A stretch of 64,000 nt of DNA from Batkoa obscura (taxonomy: Eukaryota; Entomophthoromycota; Entomophthoromycetes; Entomophthorales; Batkoaceae), in NCBI GenBank assembly GCA_030770535.1, contig JASVEC010000014.1, positions 868,001 through 932,000 of the forward strand, in the 5' to 3' direction. Below are positions 36,525 to 46,448 of the stretch, in pieces. Below the pieces are notes generated by a model, which was given only the letters and a program-made list of their open reading frames with translations, was not told where the DNA came from and did no database searches. Each line of letters begins with the position of its first letter. The first letter of the stretch is position 1. A program made the translations under genes and the position numbers.

Positions 36525-37028
36525 CTTTCGCCCTACTCTAATCTGACTTTGCTAATAATTCAATTGATATATAAATAAAGTAATTTAACATTTTGAATTT
36601 AAATTTAAGTTTAAAACCTTACTATCAATTTTTATTTTGTATTGTAAAAATCATTATTTACCAAAAAAAACTTACGGCATTGTATCAGTACTCCGATACC
36701 ACCACTAAGAAACGATAATGAGAACTAAAATAATTAATGACTTACTAATATGATTTTATTATTTAGTTTCAAAGTCAATAATTAAACTTTTATATTGTAT
36801 CAATGACTATTAAATCTCTAAGGCTAAAGTAAGCATATTGAATCATTCTTTAATCATCATTTTATATAAACCACATGTTTCTCCCATATATTTATATTTG
36901 TGATGCTAATTAAGAACTTAAAATCAAAACACAACTAAAATATAAAAGGCATGAAATTTATGCGCTAACATGAATTATTTATATCTCAAATAACATTTAA
37001 AAACTAATATTTAATCTAATAAAGTTGC

Positions 37029-37672
37029 TTATTTAGTTTTATACATGCGTAACTTATCTGCAGAATAGGTAAAGTTATCAGCATAAAGCTTTTTACGGAA
37101 AGATTTTTGTTTAGGCTCTTGGACTGTATAGTTCCATCCTAAATTAAATTTTAAGTGTTACACAAATTCTGTCAACTTTAACATTTTGTTTTTACCTTGT
37201 TTTTCGGCAAACATGATAGCTTGTTCTTTAGTTCCAAATTTAATCTTTAAAGCTTGTACGGCATCAGCACTAAATAAATTAAATTACAATTTTAAAAAAC
37301 ATTAAGTTTGTACTAACCTTGAAGCCCATCCCATTAAAGTATTTTCCCAACGCCCACTTCCTTCAAGGATATCAAAATCAATTAACCATTTTCTAGTAGC
37401 ATTGATTCCTGATTGCATTACATTTCTTGTGGGTTGAAAGATACGAACAGTACGTGTCTTCAATTCCTCTAAATAAAATTAATCTTCATTTAAAATTGTT
37501 TCAATGTCATACCTGGTGCTCCAGATACAATATCAGCTGGTACTACTTCACTTGTTGGACGAGTGGTAATTAATTCTTCATTTGGCTTGATAGCTTTGTC
37601 ACTGTAAAATCGATATTGAGCAATTGAGCGTAAGCTGGTGCTTAAACGTTGTGTTTGGCGAATAGATTGCAT
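37029..37672 (-). CDS. NDUFS4: Complex I subunit NDUFS4 (18 kDa)
   Basis: Four exons on the minus strand (37672-37513, 37468-37318, 37269-37196, 37138-37029) give 164 aa with phases restored at each junction. The basic N-terminus ([24 protein letters not shown]) is a mitochondrial targeting peptide. The conserved core follows: [42 protein letters not shown] and the C-terminal [29 protein letters not shown]4 is an accessory subunit of the N-module of NADH dehydrogenase on the matrix side of the inner membrane and stabilises it. It is divergently paired with PUS3 (314 bp between starts). Confidence 0.95.
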
Positions 37673-37986
37673 TATTAAAAATGATTAGATTAGATGTGAC
37701 AAATCTAAAAAAGTAGGGTTGGATCATTTTATGGGAATAAAATTAGCAATTATTAGTAAAAATAGCCAGGGACGATGTTAGTAGATAATGATGAATATAA
37801 AATAGCTGCAATAAAACTAGAGTGCTATATTTAAAGGTATTAACCATTCCTGTTAATCAAAAATACTTAAATAATAAACTTAGTTACATTTAATAGTAAC
37901 TTTATTTTTGTTAATTTTAAAGTTCGACTAAAATTCATTTTTTTAAATTTTATTTTTTTATTAAGCAAAATCATCTGATTTAATTA
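37673..37986. promoter_or_regulatory. Divergent promoter NDUFS4 / PUS3
   Basis: 314 bp between the two start codons must serve both genes. It is AT-rich with T-tracts near 37938-37962. No factor site is recognised with confidence. Confidence 0.5.
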
Positions 37987-39573
37987 ATGCTTAATACTTG
38001 TTTAAAACATTTTTCAAAAGTATCTTCTTCAATATCTCATCATCCAAGCTATTTCCAACATCATACATTAATTAAACAGAACCCCATTTTAAGACTAATC
38101 AATTCAAGAATGAGTAGTATAGGTCGCCAAGATAGAGGAGAGTTGATCAAATTATCTAAAGAAGATTTAATTCAATTAGTTTTAGATCTTCAATCAAAGG
38201 ATATCAACCTAGAAACAAGCCAAGTTAACTTAACCGAAGCCAAAAAAAGAAAACTAGATGGTGAAGAAAAAAAGAACAAAAAGAAGGATAAAAACAAAGA
38301 GAAGAAACCGTTTGATATGAGCAAATATGCACAACGACAAGTTGCTTTAAAAGTTGCTTATATTGGCTGGAACTATATGGGTTTAGCTTCCCAAGGTGAT
38401 GCTTCAACTGCTTTACCATTAGAGAAGATTAATGATAAAGAGGGACTCAAAATAGATAACCCAGATAATCCAAAACAAAAGATTGTTGCAACAGTGGAGG
38501 ATTATATTTATAAAGCGCTATTAAGTTGTAAACTGATACTAGATCCCAAAGATTGTAATTTTTCTAGATGTGGTAGAACAGATAAAGGAGTAAGTGGATT
38601 AAAACAAGTCATATCAATTAAACTTCGATCTGGAGTTTCAAAAGAAACGCTAGAAAAAGATCCATTTGAAGTCGAAGGGGAGTTACCTTACACCGATATG
38701 ATCAATAAGTCTTTGCCAGAAGATATTCGAGTATTAGCTTGGGCGCCAGTTAAAGAAGACTTCAATGCCAGATTCGATTGCCGATCAAGAAGTTATAAGT
38801 ATTTTTTTACTACTTCTGGAACAAACTTAAATATTGATCTTATGCGCAAAGCATGTACATATTTAGTTGGAACTCATGATTTCAGGAACTTTTGTAGGCA
38901 GGATGGTAGCAAGCAAATATCAGTGTTTATCAGAGATATTTTTGAAGCCAAAATTCAAAAAGCAGATCTCTGGTTTCCAGAAAATAATAAGGAAATGAGC
39001 AGCCCATTTTGTTATGAGTTGTATATTAAAGGATCTGGATTTTTGTGGAACCAAATACGTTGTATCATGTCGATTTTGTTTTTAATTGGTCAAGGTTTAG
39101 AAAAACCAGAAGTAATTACAGAGTTTTTAAATGCTGAAAAGTTGAATCAAAAGCCAGTTTATGAATTATCAGCGCCTTATCCATTGTTATTTTTTGATTG
39201 TGATTATGAAACAGAGATAAAGTGGCAACTTGATACCAAAAATGAAATCAGTGCTATGGCTCGTTCGTATCGAACCATTTATACCAAATGGTATGAATGC
39301 GTAACTAAAGCTTACCATTTTTCAAATGTTATAAAAGAGCTGGAAAAACTTGCACCTGAAGGATTAGAAAGTTTTGCAAAAGTGGATCCTAGCTTAACAC
39401 CTATCGTTATTGGTGCTGGACAGAGAAGTTCAACTAGAAATTATATCCATTTGTTACAAAGAAATAGAGCTTCATCTGTAGAAGTTAGAAATCAACGCTA
39501 TAGAGATAAAGTTTTAAGAAAACAAGGGCAACAAAGTGAAGAAAGTGAAAATTCTAGAGTTGTTAAGCTATAA
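37987..39573 (+). CDS. DEG1: tRNA pseudouridine synthase Pus3/Deg1
   Basis: Intronless, 528 aa, TruA family. The catalytic loop is FSRCGRTDKGVSG with the active Asp near residue 198. INKSLPEDIRVLAWAPV and FNARFDCRSRSYKYFF follow, then GTHDFRNFCR and the C-terminal GSGFLWNQIRCIM motif. Pus3 converts U38/U39 in the tRNA anticodon arm to pseudouridine, in cytosol/nucleus and mitochondria in yeast. The Met at 37987 gives a leader rich in Ser/Thr/basic residues that could target mitochondria. A second in-frame Met at 38110 (MSSIGRQDRGEL) would give a cytosolic form, so two start sites could make two forms. A Lys-rich segment (about 88-105) precedes the enzyme fold. Confidence 0.95.
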   Translation: MLNTCLKHFSKVSSSISHHPSYFQHHTLIKQNPILRLINSRMSSIGRQDRGELIKLSKEDLIQLVLDLQSKDINLETSQVNLTEAKKRKLDGEEKKNKKKDKNKEKKPFDMSKYAQRQVALKVAYIGWNYMGLASQGDASTALPLEKINDKEGLKIDNPDNPKQKIVATVEDYIYKALLSCKLILDPKDCNFSRCGRTDKGVSGLKQVISIKLRSGVSKETLEKDPFEVEGELPYTDMINKSLPEDIRVLAWAPVKEDFNARFDCRSRSYKYFFTTSGTNLNIDLMRKACTYLVGTHDFRNFCRQDGSKQISVFIRDIFEAKIQKADLWFPENNKEMSSPFCYELYIKGSGFLWNQIRCIMSILFLIGQGLEKPEVITEFLNAEKLNQKPVYELSAPYPLLFFDCDYETEIKWQLDTKNEISAMARSYRTIYTKWYECVTKAYHFSNVIKELEKLAPEGLESFAKVDPSLTPIVIGAGQRSSTRNYIHLLQRNRASSVEVRNQRYRDKVLRKQGQQSEESENSRVVKL

Positions 39574-40138
39574 TAATATAATGTTGTTATTGAGGATTTA
39601 TTAAATAGATTTTTTTACTAAACTTTTGCGTTAAATTAAACTATCGGTTTTTGTATTATGAATTATTGTTAAATGTTTTGTATTTTTATATTTTTTGACT
39701 TTATTGAATAAGTTAAATGTTTATTTAAAGATAATAAACCTATACCATAATTTAATAAAATAAATAAGGCTTCAAGCCACATAATGAAAGCATGTTCATA
39801 ATTAATCAAAATATCTAACAAAAGCTATCAAATGTTATTGATTTTATAAGATTAGATAATACATTGAATTCTGATATTTAGCCAAATCATGTTACTAATC
39901 TCTTACTAACTACCATAGAAACTCACTCAGACATTAAATGCATGTAGTATAATCCAAAATGAGGGTAAAACTCAACATATTGGTAGTTGATTTATTCTAT
40001 TTTCTCATGAAATTCTTTTTTATATAATAACTGCATATTACAACAAAGGATAACACTCAACTCATAAACAAAATAAAACAATAAAAAACAAATTACCAAA
40101 AAACTAAAAACCTTAATATCCAACTTTAATCTTTACTA
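39574..40138. other. Convergent intergenic region PUS3 / NDUFB7
   Basis: 565 bp between two stop codons, AT-rich. It must hold both 3' ends. Nothing else is visible. Confidence 0.5.
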
Positions 40139-40517
40139 TTATTCCGGATTTTGAGCCTTTTCAATTGCTTCCTTTTCGGCTACCCTCTTTCTTTCGTTTT
40201 TAACTCTTATACGACGTTGGAGACTAAATAAAAAGACTATAAAATCCTCAACTCAAATACAAAATAAGAACTTACTCATCATATTGGCACTTTTCGTAGG
40301 CATGCTTTTCATCTTGACAACGCCAAGTAAGATAATAGTTATCGTAACGACATTTATTGAGAGGGATCAAAAGATGGGAACAATAATCACGCCACATCAA
40401 AGGAATACGAGCGTCCTTTAACTCTTTTTGTGTCACTTTCATTTCTTTTCATATTTTTAGTAAGTTTTATTGCTTTTTAGTTGTTCAATCTACATCCTTA
40501 CCTGGTACTTCACTCAT
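40139..40517 (-). CDS. NDUFB7: Complex I subunit NDUFB7 (B18)
   Basis: Three exons (40517-40502, 40444-40276, 40223-40139) give 89 aa. The first exon holds only five codons plus one base. The protein has the family's twin C-x9-C pair (CSHLLIPLNKC and CQDEKHAYEKC), used for disulfide-relay import by Mia40 into the intermembrane space, and the RIPLMWRDYC motif. A basic tail follows. NDUFB7 is an accessory subunit of the membrane arm on the intermembrane-space side. It is shorter than the human protein (137 aa), lacking most of the N- and C-terminal extensions, as is usual in fungi. Confidence 0.93.
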
Positions 40518-40980
40518 CTTTTAATTGTTCTAAAAATTTTGAGACTTGCTATTATCGTTTTTGTCAACTAAAATTGTTAGATTATCTAATTTCGATTAGA
40601 TTAAACACTGCAAAAATTATCAACTTGGATTATTGTTGAAAGTCAAGTTGCTATGGGATTTTGCTTTGTTTTTTGAGTCAAGGTTAATAACTGTTTCTCC
40701 TTTTCTATTTTAAGGAATTTTAACAGGAAAATTATTAGTTTGCTATTTTATATCAGAATGTTAGAATAATAAAATAAGCCATTTTTATTTTTTATATGAT
40801 GTCTATTTTTTAAGAAGGGAGAATTTTATAACAAAATTGTTGATATAATTTTTTTAGATGTTTTCGAAAAATTAACTTTATATTATTCGCCAAATTTATA
40901 ATAATGTTTCCAAAAACAGATTTATACAAATTACATTAGTATAACAAACTCGATTTAATTAACACAAACCCACTATTAAT
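40518..40980. promoter_or_regulatory. Intergenic region 3-HAO / NDUFB7
   Basis: 463 bp between the 3-HAO stop and the NDUFB7 start (same strand). AT-rich, with no recognisable motif. Confidence 0.4.
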
Positions 40981-41665
40981 TTATTTAGGAACTTTGGCTG
41001 AATTAGAATGTCCACATCCGCTGCATTTTCTCAATTCTTCGGTATTGGCATACTTTTCAATGATGGGCTTTAACTGAGTACCAAGGTCAAAACAATGGAA
41101 AGACTCTTCGTAAACAACCTCCTTACAATTCTCGCAATACCATCTCAATCGGTCTAAAACTGTTAAAAATTATCCGAATTGAATTTATATCTAAGATTAC
41201 CAGTTTCATCTTCTCGACGGTTACGCTCAATTACTACTCCAATAGTATTTTCAAATCTGCATGGGTTATGTGGCACATTAGCTATAAAAATTAACAACTG
41301 GACATTAAATTAAAACAACTAACTTACCAGGTAATAAAAAGAAGTCACCCTCATCAATAATTATATCTCTAAACTCGCCATTGTCGACTATTTTTAATAA
41401 CATCCTACCTTTGTATTGATAAAACCATTCCTGATTTTCAAATTTAATATACAATTTATTAGATCAACAGAACAAAATTTACTTCAGTTTCGTTAACATG
41501 ATAATCCGTTCTTGCATTTGGACCACCAACAACCATGACAATAAAGTCACCACGTTGGATACAATAATTATTAACCGGTGGTTGTAACATATGTTGGTTC
41601 TCTTCTACCCATTTTTTAAAGTTGATTGGGGGCAATAATGGTGTCTGTTTGGTTGTCTTTAACAT
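40981..41665 (-). CDS. BNA1: 3-hydroxyanthranilate 3,4-dioxygenase
   Basis: Four exons (41665-41483, 41430-41328, 41281-41201, 41159-40981) give 181 aa. A cupin fold: metal ligands His56 (DYHVNETE), Glu62 (first codon of exon 2, EWFYQ) and His100 (NVPHNPCRF), with the substrate Arg in ARTDYH. The C-terminus has a second, rubredoxin-like metal site Cys131/Cys134 (YCENC) and Cys168/Cys171 (CSGC), typical of bacterial and yeast enzymes. It opens the ring of 3-hydroxyanthranilate to ACMS, which cyclises to quinolinate, the kynurenine-route step toward NAD. No other kynurenine-pathway gene lies in the window. Confidence 0.96.
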
Positions 41666-41924
41666 TTTAAAAAAGTATTATCGACTCAATAAAAAATACA
41701 ACTGTTTATTTATATATTGATGTTTAGTTATGCTTTTCGCTTTTTTCCAAAGCTTTTCTATCCCTAAAACTTATGTGTCTTATTTGTTAGCCTTGTTTGA
41801 ATCCAATTAAAAACAGTCATGCTCCTTTGATTATTAATTTAATTAGGTTAGAATTAGATATTATATGCCAAATAAGGAAAAAAATAAAAAAATATCATAT
41901 TTTTTCACTAAGTTTTCAATCTCA

Positions 41925-42170
41925 GTATTAATTTTTGTTGAGAATTACCATTAGGATTAGGTGTAGTAATGACGTTTTTAAAGCATTCTTCAACCAAGCT
42001 GAAGGCTTGTTTCTAATTGATTCTGGCAAGTAAGCTTCAAACCCACTAATGAGTCCCAACTCATTATTGGTAAGGGATTACTGACTGGGTAGGTAGTAGT
42101 TTTTTCAATAAAGTATTAGCTTTTATCAAATTACTGATTAAATTTAAATACAATCGCTGACCCTAACCTT
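41925..42170 (-). pseudogene. Broken coding relic, family not recognised
   Basis: Minus-strand frames read protein-like pieces one after another (TTTYPVSNPLPI, then NELGLISGFEAYLPESIRNK, then AFSLVEECFKNVITTPNPN) but in different frames without intron signals between them. It is the remains of some gene rather than a working one. I cannot name it. Confidence 0.35.
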
Positions 42171-42203
42171 CTTAAAAGTATAATAACTATTTTCAATTTT
42201 AAA

Positions 42204-42298
42204 CATGTAAGGATGCTTTTTTTGGCTTTATCACTTTTTCCATTTAAACGCTATTTAAACAGAAAGAACATTAAAATTCTAAAAATACATCCCCATAT
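42204..42298 (+). mobile_element. MITE copy, slightly short
   Basis: Left CATGTAAGGATGCTTTTTTTGG, core AACGCTATTTAAACAG, intact right end ATACATCCCCATAT. It ends 72 bp before a tRNA-Lys gene. Confidence 0.8.
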
Positions 42299-42370
42299 TT
42301 TTATTTTGAAAACTAACTAGTTGGTAATTTATTTAAATATATTGCATCTACACACAAGGCTATAAAAATT

Positions 42371-42443
42371 GCCTGGCTAGCTCAATCGGCAGAGCGTGAG
42401 ACTCTTAATCTCAAGGTTGCGGGTTCGACCCCCGCGTTGGGCT
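42371..42443 (+). tRNA. tRNA-Lys (anticodon CUU), copy 1
   Basis: 73 nt: acceptor GCCTGGC pairs with GTTGGGC through G-T pairs, D arm GCTC...GAGC, anticodon stem TGAGA/TCTCA around CTCTTAA (anticodon CTT), T arm GCGGGTTCGACCCCCGC, discriminator T. No intron. Identical in sequence to the three minus-strand copies. Confidence 0.95.
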
Positions 42444-42519
42444 TATACAAATTTTGTTTTTACTTCATACATAAAGTAATATTATCTATAAAACTCTACT
42501 ATAACAAAAAATTATTTAG

Positions 42520-42592
42520 AGCCCAACGCGGGGGTCGAACCCGCAACCTTGAGATTAAGAGTCTCACGCTCTGCCGATTGAGCTAGCCAGGC
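42520..42592 (-). tRNA. tRNA-Lys (CUU), copy 2
   Basis: Identical 73-nt gene in opposite orientation to copy 1. The two form an inverted repeat with a 76-bp spacer. Confidence 0.95.
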
Positions 42593-43199
42593 AATTCAAT
42601 TTGTTTAGTGATCGATATAACAATTTGTATTTAATTTTAATTTTAATTTTAATTATAACAGCATTAAATGCAGTAAAGACCAAATAAAACTCAGTTAAAA
42701 CAGCTCAAATATTTTAATTGCGAAATTGACACCAAGTGCTACAAAAATACTGCTTTTTGCTCAGTTTTAAATTATTTTGTATAACATGTTTTTTACACTG
42801 TAATTGATTATTAAACTATTAAATTACTCAAGCTTTTATATAATTTAATTTTTTTATAGAATATTATTATTATAACAAATATCTATTGCTACTGTTTTTA
42901 TATAATTACTACTGACAATAAAAAAACCAATAAAGATAAATATTTAATAGAAATATAATGTCAAATATCAAAATTATTAAATTAAGCTAAAACAAACAAA
43001 AACATAGCTTATTAACTAGTTATTTTTATAAAAAAATAACTATCTATCCAGTTAGCATTTACATGATTTTAAAATAAATGCTTAGTAGAAGTTTAAATCA
43101 TTTTAAAATTGTGAAATATGGCCTTGTCAGCTCTATGACTGATTATAACAACAATGATTCAAGTCGTGTTTTCAAGTTTAGATGCAATCAATCCCAAGC

Positions 43200-43385
43200 C
43201 TATTTGTTTTGATTTGCTATAAGAACTTCTATCATGCGATTCCAAAAGACATTATCTCCCCGTTTTAATATCCATACTTTTTGGAGTATAAAAGAGATCT
43301 TAGACCATGATAATTCAAAGCTTTTTGACTGAATTATTCCCTGGTATCGTGTCTTTAATAAAGCCACTAACTTTTCTTAATACTA
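43200..43385 (-). pseudogene. Possible Myb/SANT-domain fragment
   Basis: A frame of about 60 codons without a Met start reads KLVALLKTRYQGIIQSKSF, then ELSWSKISFILQ and VFWNRMIEVL, ending at a stop. The spacing of Trp and the SW-KIS-IL pattern resemble a Myb/SANT repeat. Upstream the frame is broken. It is likely a remnant of a Myb-like factor; the assignment rests on pattern only. Confidence 0.3.
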
Positions 43386-43596
43386 GTTTACATAGATTTT
43401 ACAGTAGTATTATCTATTTTATTTATCTTACATAGTCCGTAGCCTATTACGTGCTATTCTTCATAGCTTAAGTCCATCTTAGTCACATAAACCAAGACTT
43501 TTCAACTTACGGCTACTCAATCAAGCAAAAACTGCTTTTGACTCTAACCACTGAGTAGTAAATACTCAGAATATTATGTTTTATCTAAAAAGATAA

Positions 43597-43669
43597 AGCC
43601 CAACGCGGGGGTCGAACCCGCAACCTTGAGATTAAGAGTCTCACGCTCTGCCGATTGAGCTAGCCAGGC
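43597..43669 (-). tRNA. tRNA-Lys (CUU), copy 3
   Basis: Identical 73-nt gene. Its upstream flank (read on the plus strand after 43669) begins AATTACATATGTAGC, which is also found, slightly changed, at copy 4 (54236 onward). Confidence 0.95.
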
Positions 43670-43780
43670 AATTACATATGTAGCTTAATACTAAATTTTT
43701 ATATTTATTACTGTAGCAAAAGTGACTTAATTAGTTTCATTAATATTTAATTAAACAAAACAATTTAAAACTATTATTAT

Positions 43781-43886
43781 ATATAGGGATGTATTTTTGT
43801 GATCAAGAATTTTACTAACAAATTTTCCGCTCAAATAGTGCTTAAAAATGGAAAAAGTAATGAAGTCAAAAAAACACTCCCATATA
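43781..43886 (-). mobile_element. MITE copy, full length
   Basis: Left ATATAGGGATGTATTTTTGTG, interior CCGCTCAAATAGTGCTTAAA, right end AACACTCCCATATA. It lies 111 bp upstream of tRNA copy 3. Confidence 0.85.
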
Positions 43887-44727
43887 GTTAGAAATAAAAC
43901 TAACTATCAAATCATTTAAAGATTGTATCATTATTGTTAGTTTTAACTTTTAACAATTATATTGTTTATTCTATATTATTATGATTTATAGATCTTTTAG
44001 CTTTTATCAATAATATTTAATGTAGTTTTAATTGGTAGTAATTTTCAATATTTTATGAAGAATTTAATATATTTTAGAAAAGTATTATTAACTTTGTTTT
44101 TTTATTAAATGTACTTTTTTATTTAAAATTAGAAAATAAAATAAAAATAATTTTCTTTAATTTTTTTAAAAAGTTTATTAATTTATAATAAATATTAGTC
44201 TTTTTTAATACTTTCTTAGTTTTAGCTCATTTTTTTGAAAAGCTATAATTTAACAACTTAGATAATAATACAACTTGAGCTATATTATTATTGAATCACT
44301 TTTGTCCTTAAGTATGTAGTTTAAAAATTTATATATATATATATAAAATAAAATTAAACATAGCTTTTAGAACCTTTTTTTAAATAATAATAATAATATT
44401 TAAAATTACTTATTACAGAAGCATTACTAATATAAAATTTAATAAAAAACTGTATCAATAAAATGCTCATTTTATTAAACTATAACTAATAGATTAAAAT
44501 TCAAATATAAATTTACTTTGGTATCATTAAAAAAATGAAAGATAAAACAATTTATCATATAAAGTAACTTTATAATTTTATAATCCAAATTAATATTTAT
44601 AAATAAAAAGAATAAACCTTCCATTTATAAATGCCTTAATTGTATTCCCTTTTCAATCTACAAATCACAAAAGAAAGTACTGCTAAATCCAATTCAATCG
44701 TTTCAACTTATAAAAAACATCAACGAT

Positions 44728-46326
44728 TTATAACGACAAGTCATTTAAAGCCACACAAACAGTAGCCTTATGATGACCTTTATATTGACGTATACAATCA
44801 GAAGTACCAATCTCCCAAAGTCTTGAGGTATTATCCGAAGAAGCTAAAGATAATTTAATTAATCAATAATTAAAACTAGTGATATATTTTGAAAAAATCA
44901 ATTCAATAACAATAAATAAATATTACAAAACTCTAAAACTTCAAAACTTACCCGTTACTACATAAGCTGAATCGGCTGAAAAAGCACAATCCCAAACCCA
45001 TCTTGAATGACCAACTAATGTTTTTTCATGCTTAAAGGAACAATTTTTAGTACTCCACAATTTAACCGTTGAATCTGCTGAACAAGTGGCTAATGTTCTT
45101 TATAAGGAAATAAATTAACATTATCCAAATCGTAGAATACTTAACTTACTTTGAATCTGGACTCAACACACATTTAGTTAAATATTTATTATGTGCTTTA
45201 AATTTTGTACTTGCTGCTAAATCTCCATTGCCGCTGCTATTCATTTTCCATACATAACAACTACCCTATTTATCACTCAATTAAATTATACATTAAAAAT
45301 TCAAGCTATCTTAAATAATTACTTTAGTACTTCCAGCCACCAACATAGTACCATCGGCACTAACAGTCACTGATCTCATTGGTGTATCTTCTTCTGGTAC
45401 CTATTTATTGATGGAATGATAAGTTCAAGAAAAAATTTAAATTCAAATAAGATTGATTTTTTTACCAATTCATGAGTACAAGAATTATCGCTCAAATTCC
45501 ATAATTTAATACTACCATTTTGATCACAAGAAAATAATTGATTAGAATTAGGATGTATGGCTACTTCGTTTACAGGTGCTTTATGATCATAACTACGTTG
45601 AATCACAGGTGTTCTTTTAAATTTGAATTGATATTAAATATATTACTCTTTTTAAAAACCAAACAAATTAAAGCTACCTAGTATCCCAAATCTTTAATGT
45701 ACCATCTTCACTTCCTGTAACCATCCAACTGTTATCGGGATGAAATCCGATAGAAACTATATTATTCGTATGACCTTCAAATATCATTACCTTCAATTAA
45801 ATGTAGGTTAGATTGATATTCTTTTTTTATATTAATATTCTTTTTTCTTACTGGATCTGGTTTCAATGAATGGATATCATATAATCGTACTTGATTATGA
45901 CCTATTGAAAAAAGGGCTAGGATTTTTATTTTCGATTATTAAATAAATCATTGATTTACCACCAGCAGCCAAAAATCGTTTATCTGGAGAAATACATAGT
46001 TTATTTACTTGCTAATTAAATAAAGTAATCAATAAATTAATCATAACCCTAACTCTAACTTTGAATTTTGTTTCTTTTGTCTTATAATTGATCGAACAAA
46101 AACTTACCGAATCCGTATGTTGAATAGTTCTTGAACAAATACCGGATAAAGCTTCCCAAAATCTTATAGTATGGTCATAACCTGCGGTAACTAAGATAAC
46201 AGAATGACTATCTTCAGTACTGGATTGATGTAGTTGGTTTAAATTGTCGCTAGTAATATTGTTATTGGAATTAACTCGCTGATTTCCACTAGGTAATTTG
46301 GAAGGATGGTTTGTTTTATTACGCAT
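44728..46326 (-). CDS. LST8: LST8/GbetaL, WD40 subunit of TOR complexes (nine exons)
   Basis: Exons 46326-46108, 46011-45960, 45901-45852, 45790-45678, 45613-45466, 45400-45323, 45265-45150, 45097-44952 and 44843-44728 join in frame to 345 aa. Seven WD40 blades are visible: [20 protein letters not shown] opens the first, [49 protein letters not shown] and [12 protein letters not shown] follow, and the end is [13 protein letters not shown]. This is the characteristic Lst8 sequence; Lst8 binds and stabilises the TOR kinase domain in TORC1 and TORC2. About 41 Asn/Ser-rich residues precede the usual Lst8 start, an unusual extension. The last intron (108 nt) is longer than the others. It shares a 122-bp divergent promoter with the PPC decarboxylase gene. 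Confidence 0.96.
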
Positions 46327-46448
46327 TATTTTTTGAAGGTTGAAATGTAAGGAAATGAGAATAAAATTTGTGATGAAATTATAATTTACTTTGGAAAATA
46401 AAATTACTAAATTTAAAAAAAAAGTCAATCATTGATTTCTCTTCTAAA
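46327..46448. promoter_or_regulatory. Divergent promoter LST8 / PPC decarboxylase
   Basis: Only 122 bp separate the two start codons, so the 5' UTRs and core promoters of both genes share this space. An A/T tract lies near 46409-46424. No defined motif is claimed. Confidence 0.5.

Larger units (their letters stand above)
34621..37028. other. AT-rich intergenic stretch with two MITEs
   Basis: About 2.4 kb. It contains MITE copies at 35602-35709 and 36422-36524. A slightly less AT-rich patch at 35430-35585 has no clear frame. Otherwise I see nothing. Confidence 0.5.
41666..44727. other. tRNA-Lys cluster and MITE region
   Basis: About 3 kb without an intact protein gene. It holds three tRNA-Lys(CUU) genes, MITEs at 42204-42298 and 43781-43886, and two decayed coding patches at about 41925-42170 and 43200-43385. 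From 43890 to 44727 it is extremely AT-rich with nothing recognisable. Confidence 0.6.

Noticed and set aside
37029-40517. Anaerobic gut fungus (Neocallimastigomycota) as source
   Set aside because: NDUFS4 and NDUFB7 are intact complex I genes, which those hydrogenosome-bearing fungi are not expected to keep.
42371-42592. Inverted repeat as a transposon end pair
   Set aside because: The arms are complete tRNA-Lys genes and the 76-bp spacer has no element features.
46327-46428. Upstream Met for LST8 giving a hydrophobic leader ([11 protein letters not shown]...)
   Set aside because: It would overlap most of the 122-bp promoter space; the Met at 46326 is nearer to the conserved start. Not strictly excluded.
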